Of a stretch of DNA of 20,746 nt, positions 5,955-13,116 are shown one piece after another. The notes below the pieces were generated by a model. The model did no database searches, was not told where the DNA came from, and worked only from the letters and a program-made list of their open reading frames with translations. The position numbers and the translations under genes were made by a program. Within the stretch, counting starts at the first letter, position 1, and the number at the start of each line of letters is the position of its first letter. Source of the DNA: a virus; the IMG/VR virus record IMGVR_UViG_3300028025_002997, positions 1 to 20,746 of that record; one strand, given 5' to 3'.

Positions 5955-7155
5955 CTACCATCTCCTCGTGTGTTTTCTGACTTCCCATTATCAGAGCGTA
6001 ATAGCTCCTGTTATTATCTTGTATTGGTTTCTTAACCATATTCCTAAACAGCATATCTATAATCATCAACGGCTGTGTCTGCATCGGTACATCTACCATC
6101 ACTGGTGCTGTCTGCGTGACTTCATTCTTAACTTCAGCTCTAGTCGGCTTTGCCACTGGTTTAGCTTCCGTCTTCTTCTCCGCCTTTGGTTCTGCTTGGG
6201 CAGTTTGAGCTGCAGGTTGCGGATTAGTCTGTTGAACTGATACTGTTGCATTGACTGGTCTCGTAATTACTTCGTTGACAATTGGGTCAGACACGACAGG
6301 AGTTTCAACGCTAACTGTGCCTGTTGTACTGACTTGAAGTACTGGTGCTGAAACAACTGGTGCTGATGGTGTGACAACATTAGCAAGTGCATAAGCTGCT
6401 TCGTATCCAGAACATCTTCTGTCATACAGCGGGTTAAGGCTGCATTGTTGATTGAAATAAGCTTGAGTGTATCCTGGACAGCTTGGGTCATAGAGAGCAT
6501 TCAATCCACATTGTTGTGTTAAATAAGCCTGAGCGTAACCTGCACAGCTAGGACTAAACAGAGGGTCTGTTAGACACATATCGCCAGTAGTTTGTGTAAT
6601 ATTTGACACATTTTCTACTCTTCTAAACCCTGGACCGCTGTAGTTCAATGTGTACTGGTTCAGTGAACTATCGCCAGTCATTCCCATTGTTACTGTTCGC
6701 CAAGGGTCTATGTTGATTTGCTCATAGTGCACACCTATATAGCCACTAGGTCTAATCTCAACACCGAAAGTGTTTAAGTTACCTGGTCTGCCATATTCAC
6801 TGATGTTTTCCCACTTGTACCGCTGATACTGAGGTGTTCCTTCAGTTAAGAACCTACCTTGACCGTAGTTAATCAAGTCCGTCTGCAATGGCATAATAGC
6901 AAAACTAAACGGATGATTAGGCTGTGTTATGTCGTATCCTGAGCAACAGAAGTGATTTGTCGGATTGAGAAACCCAACAACACCGTTGCTGAACATATAA
7001 GATTCAGTAAACACACGACCGTAGTAAGGAAAAGCAAACTGGAGTGGAACTCTAGCATAGCCATCATCACTGATTTGATGCTGTATTATCTGTGTGTAAC
7101 TTAATGTCGGTAAATATAAACAAGTTCCGACAATTAGTGACAGCAACCATCTCAT
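5926..7155 (-). CDS. Secreted protein with NIDO-like domain and Cys-GY repeats
   Basis: A 409-aa protein of unknown function. A signal peptide is clear at residues 1-20 (MRWLLSLIVGTCLYLPTLSY). Residues 30-175 look like an all-beta domain with a stretch (VPLQFAFPYYGRVF, then YMFSNGVVGFL) recalling nidogen-like (NIDO) domains. Residues 194-259 hold three 22-aa repeats, C-x9-C-x-G-Y-x3-A-Y. A Pro/Ala/Lys-rich linker (about 300-345) leads to a C-terminal segment ending RRERD. It overlaps the upstream secreted-protein gene by 4 nt and the coiled-coil gene by 29 nt. It could be a periplasmic or outer-membrane lysis factor, or a virion protein exported through the envelope; neither is shown. The signal peptide and repeats are directly visible. 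Confidence 0.8.
   Translation of the reverse strand: MRWLLSLIVGTCLYLPTLSYTQIIQHQISDDGYARVPLQFAFPYYGRVFTESYMFSNGVVGFLNPTNHFCCSGYDITQPNHPFSFAIMPLQTDLINYGQGRFLTEGTPQYQRYKWENISEYGRPGNLNTFGVEIRPSGYIGVHYEQINIDPWRTVTMGMTGDSSLNQYTLNYSGPGFRRVENVSNITQTTGDMCLTDPLFSPSCAGYAQAYLTQQCGLNALYDPSCPGYTQAYFNQQCSLNPLYDRRCSGYEAAYALANVVTPSAPVVSAPVLQVSTTGTVSVETPVVSDPIVNEVITRPVNATVSVQQTNPQPAAQTAQAEPKAEKKTEAKPVAKPTRAEVKNEVTQTAPVMVDVPMQTQPLMIIDMLFRNMVKKPIQDNNRSYYALIMGSQKTHEEMVDAQYRRERD
5962..5967 (-). promoter_or_regulatory. Shine-Dalgarno deciding the start at 5954
   Basis: GAGGAG (read on the - strand) lies 7 nt before the ATG at 5954, within the last codons of the upstream secreted-protein gene. It supports the longer form of the coiled-coil protein over the start at 5909. 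Confidence 0.6.
6379..6576 (-). repeat. Three 66-bp (22-aa) tandem repeats, C-x9-CxGY type
   Basis: Residues 194-259 of the secreted protein form three tandem units. Each begins CxxxxLY/FD (or P) and continues xxCxGYxxAYxxQQ. Cysteines fall at 194/204, 216/226 and 238/248, a constant 10-residue offset with a 22-residue period. In an exported protein each pair could form a disulfide. The third unit lacks the terminal QQ. Confidence 0.85.
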
Positions 7156-7607
7156 TTTATCTTAGGTCGAGTAGGGATTAGTGCAGTGTTGTCCATCCAG
7201 TAGTTCTTAGCTTCAACACCAACTTTACCTTCTACTGGACAGAATGTACCAGCATCCCACATAGCCCACCAAATAGCAGCATCCTGACACATCACTGACA
7301 CAGCAGCAGTTTTCATCTGCATATTGAACAATGACTCAGCCTTGATAATCATCTCACAGTTACTATCACGAACTGTAGTTCCCATAGAGATACCAAAGAT
7401 TTGAGTCTGCACCGCTGCAGCCACACCGCTACTACACATCTTGTTATTGATGGTTGTAATAGACGGTGAGATAGCTGACGGAGGAGGAGACTTTACTGTT
7501 GTCTCAGACTTAGATGTAGAGTCAGTAATGATTGGCTGTGCCTGTACTGGTACATAGCTGACACAAATAAGGACTAAGCCTATCCAAAGGTATAGTAAAG
7601 TCCTCAT
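7152..7607 (-). CDS. Secreted four-cysteine phage protein
   Basis: A 151-aa protein with a signal peptide at residues 1-23 (LLYLWIGLVLICVSY, then VQA before the likely cleavage site). A short Ser/Pro linker (SPPPSAISPS) precedes a compact domain with four cysteines at 58, 84, 107 and 123, and the distinctive stretches GVAAAVQTQIFGISMGTTVR and AAVSVMCQDAAIWWAMWDAG. I recall similar proteins in uncultured aquatic phages, always unassigned. It overlaps the ejection-type gene upstream and the larger secreted gene downstream, each by ATGA, so the pair is co-translated between virion and lysis genes. Its destination is periplasm or beyond; its function is unknown. Confidence 0.8.
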   Translation of the reverse strand: MRTLLYLWIGLVLICVSYVPVQAQPIITDSTSKSETTVKSPPPSAISPSITTINNKMCSSGVAAAVQTQIFGISMGTTVRDSNCEMIIKAESLFNMQMKTAAVSVMCQDAAIWWAMWDAGTFCPVEGKVGVEAKNYWMDNTALIPTRPKIK

Positions 7608-9661
7608 TGCTGTTGTTCCAATTCTCTAATACGACGACGAACAGCTTCTAAATCACCTGAAGGTTGTATTGTTTCAGGCAACTGTTCACGAGCTGTAGGA
7701 ACTGCTCCAGCTGCTGAGTATTTACCTAAGAAATTCATAGTATCAGCGTATGTCTGCGGCAGCGGCTTGTTAGTTACTTTTTGGTCAGCTAAGTATCGTA
7801 ACATTGTCTGACCTTGAGGATTAGTCATCATCCAAGCTAGTTTCTCAGCACTGTTAGCAGAACCAGACACCATGTTTAATGTGTCCTGTATAGCTGCTAC
7901 AGCTTTACCAACTGTCCATCCACCACCCACCGCAGCTGCTTCAGTTGTAGTACCCTGCAATTGACTCTGTAATGACTCTGAAGGACCTACAGGCTTTTTA
8001 GTAATCGATTCTAAATCACGAACCAATACTTTTACTTTAGCTTTTTCTGCTGGTGTTTTAAACAAGAAGTCATTTAAACCCAATGCACCTGCTTCTGATT
8101 TCTGAGCTGTAATATCTTTTAAATTAGACAACAGTTTATCTGGGTTTCCTTTTGCATCGTCTAACACCTGTTGCATTGTACGATTACGCAAAGAAGCCAC
8201 AATATCAGGTCTGTTTGCATCTAGTAAGTTAAGCATCACAACACGCTCTGTTGGAGTTGCTTGTGTCAAATACTGAACTGTTTCAGTAGGGTCTAAAGCA
8301 GACGGATTGTCTTTCATAAACTTCTTAATAAAAGGAGTTTCTGCGTAGCTGTCTAATTGCTTCAAACCTTCTCTAAAATCATCACGAGCTTTGCTTAATT
8401 CTTTAGCACCTTTTACATTGGCTTGAACAGCTGTGTCTAAATCGTCTCTAAAACCATTTAAAACTTTACGAGCGATTCCCTTTACTGTTCCAGGAGCGAC
8501 ACCTTTAAACACATTGTCTGTGCCGCCAGGCATTGAAAACTCACCTGTTTTAGCAGCTTTACCCCAAGACTCTAAGTTCTTTTGAAGCTCTGCAATTGTT
8601 AACTTCTGTGTTTGTTCAGCAGTTACAAAAGCTGGTTTACCGTCAGCACCTAGAACCATAGAAGGCTCTGACTGTTTAGACATTTGATTCTTTAAACCTC
8701 TTAGCTGGTCTGCTACTTGTTTTAACTCAATCGGCATACCTTCTGCTGAGTAATAAGCAATCTGGTCGTCTAATGTTTTGTTCAGACCATCAGTTCCAAA
8801 AATCCTCTCATTACCAGCTGCTTTTTCAGCAGCAGAGAAGTTAACTCTATTCTGTGCTCTGAACTTATTAACAATTCTGTTGTTCTGATAGTTAACAGCG
8901 TCAATCACACCTTTGTTAATATCAGTAGCTGTGAGGTTTTTATTAGCACTAAACTGTTGAATCTTAGATGCAAAGTCTTCTGCTGAATCAGCTTGAGACA
9001 GTCCAAAACGCTGAAATATAGGAGCACCGCCTTCTGCTTTTGCTACATCAGCTTCTGTTCTTAACAATCTCTCAGAGCCTGTGCGTTGTCCAGCAGTCAT
9101 AGGAATACCTGTTTCTGTTGAAACGGACGGTTTTGCTGTTGATGGAACATTTCGTCTTACTGCACCAGCTGCTCCTGTAAATAGACCAGGAAGAACACCT
9201 ACAAGCATTTGACCTGTTGATGATTCAGGAAACAAGCCTTTAGCAGCTAAGTTTGATAAGCCACCAATTAAACCAGCAGTGCCTACAGCAACTGTACCTA
9301 CAAGAGGACCGCCAATATAAGCTGGAGTTGCTAAAGCTGCTGCAGGAGCTGCACCTTCTGTAAAACGATAAATAGCTTGCTCAAGACCTGATTTAGGCTC
9401 GTTAGCTATTTGAAAAGTTTCACGCATTTTAGCTGTAGGAGAACCGCCAAGTGAAATATCTGTACCTGGTATTGTTGGAGCACCTTGTCCAGCTGCCTGT
9501 AATGGAATAGAAGCTACTTCAGGAATAAAACCCAATAAATTAGTAGCACCACTAGCTGCTCCAGAAAAAGCAGCTCTACCGCCTTCTGCTAACGCTTCAG
9601 CTGTGCTACGACCTTCACGACGAGCTATCTCTGCTCTTACTGCGTCTAAATCAGTTGCCAT
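7604..9661 (-). CDS. Large Ala/Gly-rich virion protein, probable DNA-ejection protein
   Basis: A 685-aa protein. Residues 103-141 and 150-168 are hydrophobic Ala/Gly-rich stretches (IGGPLVGTVAVGTAGLIGGL; MLVGVLPGLFTGAAGAV) that could insert in membranes. The remaining 450 residues are charged and helical. Genes of this size and composition after the tail-tube genes of podoviruses usually encode internal or ejection proteins that leave the particle with the DNA. The N-terminus (DLDAVRAEIARRE) and C-terminus (DLEAVRRRIRELEQ) carry the same short helical motif. No lytic transglycosylase motif was recognised. It overlaps the next gene by ATGA. The structural role is inferred from context. Confidence 0.72.
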   Translation of the reverse strand: MATDLDAVRAEIARREGRSTAEALAEGGRAAFSGAASGATNLLGFIPEVASIPLQAAGQGAPTIPGTDISLGGSPTAKMRETFQIANEPKSGLEQAIYRFTEGAAPAAALATPAYIGGPLVGTVAVGTAGLIGGLSNLAAKGLFPESSTGQMLVGVLPGLFTGAAGAVRRNVPSTAKPSVSTETGIPMTAGQRTGSERLLRTEADVAKAEGGAPIFQRFGLSQADSAEDFASKIQQFSANKNLTATDINKGVIDAVNYQNNRIVNKFRAQNRVNFSAAEKAAGNERIFGTDGLNKTLDDQIAYYSAEGMPIELKQVADQLRGLKNQMSKQSEPSMVLGADGKPAFVTAEQTQKLTIAELQKNLESWGKAAKTGEFSMPGGTDNVFKGVAPGTVKGIARKVLNGFRDDLDTAVQANVKGAKELSKARDDFREGLKQLDSYAETPFIKKFMKDNPSALDPTETVQYLTQATPTERVVMLNLLDANRPDIVASLRNRTMQQVLDDAKGNPDKLLSNLKDITAQKSEAGALGLNDFLFKTPAEKAKVKVLVRDLESITKKPVGPSESLQSQLQGTTTEAAAVGGGWTVGKAVAAIQDTLNMVSGSANSAEKLAWMMTNPQGQTMLRYLADQKVTNKPLPQTYADTMNFLGKYSAAGAVPTAREQLPETIQPSGDLEAVRRRIRELEQQQ

Positions 9662-9673
9662 TGAGTTAGTCCT

Positions 9674-10789
9674 TTATTTTTTCTGTTCTGTTAGTTGTTT
9701 TTCAAGAGCCTTTAATTGTTCTAACGACATATTTTGCAATGGGTCTGAAGCTACAGGAGATGTAGGTAATGGTCTGTCGTAGCCAGCAAATGAACCTTTA
9801 TTTTGTCTGTAGTAATCTAATCCTGCTTTTGCATCTGTTAACTTCTTGCGTTGAATTGCTAACATATCATTAATAAATGTTACAGCAACATCAGGCTGCA
9901 TAGAACCACTAGCAAATCTATCTAGTGATGCTTGGAAGTCTCTATCTGTTGGATTTACACCTAACTGTTTAGCAACAGCAGATGCAAGTTCAATACGATT
10001 AGCATTAAACTTATCAGTATTAGCCAATAAATCAATAGTCGCTTTATCTTTAATACCAAAAGTAGCTAAAGAGTTAGCAAACACTTTTCTAGCATCGTTA
10101 AATGTTCCAGAAATAATTCCTTTATTAACAGCTTTTAACTGTTCTTCTAGTCGTGGAATAACATTTTCTGCAGAGTCACGAACTTTTAATAAATTTTTAG
10201 CATCTTCTTTATCAATGTCGAGAACATTCTTATCGCCTGTATCGACTTTAATATTAGTCTTCTGACTAAAACGGCTGTAAGGAGCTCCAAGAGTTCTAAT
10301 GACATTACCGTCTTTATCAACTAAAACTTTCTGAACCATTTCAGGGTCGCCTGGGACACCAACTTCAATTTCTTTACGACCAAGAATACGAGTTTCTTCC
10401 ATCGTTTTACCTAGCGTAGCTGATTTCTGTGCTTGACCTTGTGCTAATAAAATAGCCTGTCTTGCACCAGCTGCATCGCCTTGTTGGTTTAAGAACTCTG
10501 CCATTCTTACTAAACCATCAGGTGTGTTGTCGTTTAACTGTTTAGCTTGCTCACGAATAGCAGCGATTCTTTCTTCAGGTGTCTGTACACCAAGACCAGT
10601 ACGAAGACCTTGTCCAGCTGCTTCAGAGAACATACCGACATTACCTAAGACACCGCCTAATAGGTTTTGTCCAGCTTCAGTTCCTCTCTTGTAAGCTGCC
10701 TGTTGCATGGCTTTGTTTTGCATTGCTGGTGAGACACCAAACAATGAACTAACAATCCCTAACTCTTCTTTATCAAACATATCTGCCAT
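9674..10789 (-). CDS. Probable internal virion / ejection protein
   Basis: A 371-aa, mostly helical protein that begins MADMFDKEELGIVSSLFG. A Gln/Ala/Gly-rich N-terminal part (AGQNLLGGVLGNVGMFSEAA) is followed by charged helices. A central stretch (DAKNLLKVRDSAENVIPRLE) and a C-terminal Pro-rich linker end in LEQLKALEKQLTEQKK. No enzymatic motif is seen. It starts with AAGGAA 6 nt upstream and sits between two other large Ala/Gly-rich proteins, the usual place of podovirus internal core or ejection proteins. I do not recognise a named family. The function is inferred only from position and composition. Confidence 0.68.
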   Translation of the reverse strand: MADMFDKEELGIVSSLFGVSPAMQNKAMQQAAYKRGTEAGQNLLGGVLGNVGMFSEAAGQGLRTGLGVQTPEERIAAIREQAKQLNDNTPDGLVRMAEFLNQQGDAAGARQAILLAQGQAQKSATLGKTMEETRILGRKEIEVGVPGDPEMVQKVLVDKDGNVIRTLGAPYSRFSQKTNIKVDTGDKNVLDIDKEDAKNLLKVRDSAENVIPRLEEQLKAVNKGIISGTFNDARKVFANSLATFGIKDKATIDLLANTDKFNANRIELASAVAKQLGVNPTDRDFQASLDRFASGSMQPDVAVTFINDMLAIQRKKLTDAKAGLDYYRQNKGSFAGYDRPLPTSPVASDPLQNMSLEQLKALEKQLTEQKK

Positions 10790-10798
10790 AATAATTCC

Positions 10799-12445
10799 TT
10801 AAGATAACCAGTTACCGATTGCTGTAGAAAGACCTTGCTGTGCAGCCTGTGCTAATGGATTAGCGATACTGCCCAAAGCTTGTCCCTGTCCGTATACCTG
10901 TGCTAAGTTTCCTTGTAACTGAGTAGCAGCAATGTTTTGACCGCCTAACAAGCCTAATTGACCAGCTCTTCCGCCAGCTGTAGCCTGTAGGTTAGCAATA
11001 TTTGTGCCTAATGTCAATGGCTGTTGAGCTAATGATTCCAATGCACCAGCTTGACCGAATAAGCTGCTAGATAGACCCTGTTGAGCTTGTGCTCTAGCAA
11101 GAGCTTGATTCTGTGCGTTAGCAGCTAAAGTAGCATCTTGCTGGGCTAAAGAGTTGTAGTAAGCTGCTGCAAGAGGATTAGTCTGCATCAAACCTTGTTG
11201 TCCTGGAGCATAGCCAGCTCTAGTTCCGCCAGTAGCTAAACCTGTCGTTCCTGTCTGGAATAACTTGTTCTGTAATCCAGCTAATTGCTGTTCACGACCT
11301 GGAGCTAACAAACCTTGCTGTTGAGCCATAATGTCAGCAGCTTGTTGTTGTAAGTTACCTGTAGGAATAAATGCTTGACCAGCAGACATCAAACCTTGTT
11401 GAGCAGCTTGAATTTGTGGTGTAGATGTATAACCAGCTTGAGTAATCTGACCTGTTGTCGGGTCAACAGTGTACTGAGATGTACCAAAAGCTGTTGTAGT
11501 ACCTACTGGTTTAAACTGTGCAAGATTTACTGAACGATTAACTGAACCAGTTTGTGTCTCTAAGTTCTTTTGAAACACATTCTGTAACTGATTAAGTTGC
11601 TGTGCTGTCAAAGCAGCATTAACACCACCACTTATTAAACCGCCTTGACCAGCTTGTCCCATAGGTCTGCCAGCAGCACCGCCAATCAATGACTTCAATG
11701 CGGTAGAAGCAAATGTCTTACCAGCATTCACCACATTGTCAAACAAACTATTAGAAGCAACACCGATTGGTTGACCAGTGGCACTGTTAATAGCTTGAGC
11801 ATAGCCTGAGCTTGTGTCTAGTACATAGGTTTGACCTCCAGTGTCGCTATAAATAGCTGAACCGTCATCAAAAGTTTGTAATGATGTACCGTCATCAAAG
11901 ATTTGAAAATTATCGCCCATTTGATATGTCCCCGAATCACTTCCTGTATAATATGCGTTAGATATGGCATTAGCACCTTGGTTTACACCTGCATTAACAC
12001 CGCCACTGATTAAACCTGTTAATAATCCTTGACCTACATTACCGCCTGATAATGCTTGTCCTGTAACACCTGAAGCAGCTCCGCCAGCAGCACCGCCAGC
12101 AATGTTACCTGCGACTGTAGAACCTGTCTCACCTGCTACAGTACTGCCAACCTCGCCGCCTACAGCACTTCCAACTTGACCAGCTACATAGCTTGTCGCT
12201 GCTGATTTAGCAATGTCTTCTAGCTCACCGCCTTGAGCAGCTGTAATACCTGCTGTAGCTAATGAACCAGCAACAGGACCACCAAAGTAATAAGCACCAA
12301 GTTTAATGGCACTGTTAACAGGGTCGTCTAAGACTGGTTGAATAACATTGTCATCAATCCAAGAACCTGCGTCTGATACTACATCACCGACATCAGATAC
12401 GGCATCTGAGACAACTTCAACTACTGAGGAGACTGCACCACCCAT
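10799..12445 (-). CDS. Gly/Ala/Gln-rich virion protein, probable DNA-transfer protein
   Basis: A 548-aa low-complexity protein. Residues 6-30 repeat a VSDAVSDVGDVVSDAG pattern. Residues 50-160 are Gly/Ala/Val-rich and membrane-like (VGSAVGGEVGSTVAGETGST). Residues 175-205 hold repeated FDDG turns (QIFDDGTSLQTFDDGSAIY), and the C-terminal half is rich in QQ and QQGL units. Such composition is typical of podovirus DNA-injection proteins that cross or line the envelope during ejection. It overlaps the 132-aa gene by TAATG and is the first of three large ejection-type genes. No catalytic site is recognised. The role is inferred. Confidence 0.72.
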   Translation of the reverse strand: MGGAVSSVVEVVSDAVSDVGDVVSDAGSWIDDNVIQPVLDDPVNSAIKLGAYYFGGPVAGSLATAGITAAQGGELEDIAKSAATSYVAGQVGSAVGGEVGSTVAGETGSTVAGNIAGGAAGGAASGVTGQALSGGNVGQGLLTGLISGGVNAGVNQGANAISNAYYTGSDSGTYQMGDNFQIFDDGTSLQTFDDGSAIYSDTGGQTYVLDTSSGYAQAINSATGQPIGVASNSLFDNVVNAGKTFASTALKSLIGGAAGRPMGQAGQGGLISGGVNAALTAQQLNQLQNVFQKNLETQTGSVNRSVNLAQFKPVGTTTAFGTSQYTVDPTTGQITQAGYTSTPQIQAAQQGLMSAGQAFIPTGNLQQQAADIMAQQQGLLAPGREQQLAGLQNKLFQTGTTGLATGGTRAGYAPGQQGLMQTNPLAAAYYNSLAQQDATLAANAQNQALARAQAQQGLSSSLFGQAGALESLAQQPLTLGTNIANLQATAGGRAGQLGLLGGQNIAATQLQGNLAQVYGQGQALGSIANPLAQAAQQGLSTAIGNWLS

Positions 12446-12843
12446 TATTTAAGCTCCATAGTCCATGCGAAGTTTTTACCTTTTTTATCTACTTCGATAG
12501 GTAACTTCATACTTTGCATCATTGATATTAGTTTATAGTTGTCTGTTTCACCGACTAATCTATTAACACCTGCTTGCGGTATATCTTTAATTGCTTGCTT
12601 CATTGCATTGCCAATCATTCGTGGGCTATCAATGGTGTACATATGTACTTCTAAAGTGCCTTCACCTTGCTGTAAGCCTACAAACACTGTGTTGTTATAT
12701 CGTAAGATAATAGCTTTCTTTTGCTCAACCAATGACTTTAGACCAGCTAAGAAACGCTCTTCTTCTTTAGTGAATCCACCTTTTTCTAAGTCTTGGCGAA
12801 TAATATCGCTAGTGCTTACTTCTTGGTCAATGATTTCTGCCAT
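12445..12843 (-). CDS. 132-aa phage protein, possibly GNAT-like (T7 gp13 analogue)
   Basis: A 132-aa protein with an acidic N-terminal helix and a compact alpha/beta core: KAIILRYNNTVFVGL, GTLEVHMYTIDSP, helix MIGNAMKQAIKDIP, then GVNRLVGETDNYKLISMMQS, and a final strand NFAWTMEL. The strand-helix order with an N-rich turn before the last helix (xNYKLISMMQxMKLPI) resembles the C-terminal half of GNAT acetyltransferase folds. T7 places a GNAT-like protein (gp13) just before its internal core genes, which is where this gene lies. No acetyl-CoA loop is clearly readable, so the fold call is weak. It is followed by the 548-aa gene with a TAATG overlap. Confidence 0.65.
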   Translation of the reverse strand: MAEIIDQEVSTSDIIRQDLEKGGFTKEEERFLAGLKSLVEQKKAIILRYNNTVFVGLQQGEGTLEVHMYTIDSPRMIGNAMKQAIKDIPQAGVNRLVGETDNYKLISMMQSMKLPIEVDKKGKNFAWTMELK

Positions 12844-12845
12844 GA

Positions 12846-13115
12846 TTAGAATGTACCGCCATCAATAGAACCTCCAGACAACGCACCAGTTAGCGTAATA
12901 CCGTTGCTTGCTGTGAAAGTTCCAGACACAGTTAAATTTACTGCTGTAGTTGTTCCTGTCAATGCAGGACCAGCTAAGTCAGCCTTAGTAGCAATTGCTG
13001 TTGCAATAGCATTGTATTCTGTGTCATGTTCAAAGCCACGGACAATCTTCTGGGAATTCCCTGTTGGTAAGCTATCCTTAGCTGTAAAGTTTGTGGTTTT
13101 TGTGTAGTTTGCCAT
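12846..13115 (-). CDS. Short fibre-like virion protein (89 aa)
   Basis: An 89-aa protein starting MANYTKTTNFTAKDSLPTG. It continues with an acidic helix (EHDTEYNAIATAIATKADL) and then a repetitive beta stretch rich in Thr and Gly (LTVSGTFTASNGITLTGALS) that ends SIDGGTF. This architecture, a short virion-binding head followed by beta repeats, is that of small phage fibre or tail-spike base proteins. The last residues (GGTF) match the C-terminus of the collagen-like fibre at 17661-18731. It lies between the tail nozzle gene and the 132-aa gene with gaps of 1-2 nt. Its exact place in the particle is unknown. Confidence 0.72.
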   Translation of the reverse strand: MANYTKTTNFTAKDSLPTGNSQKIVRGFEHDTEYNAIATAIATKADLAGPALTGTTTAVNLTVSGTFTASNGITLTGALSGGSIDGGTF

Positions 13116-13116
13116 G

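Noticed and set aside
12539-12868. + strand frame opposite the 132-aa gene
   Set aside because: Antisense shadow within a tightly coupled - strand operon; cysteine- and serine-rich content without recognisable motif.
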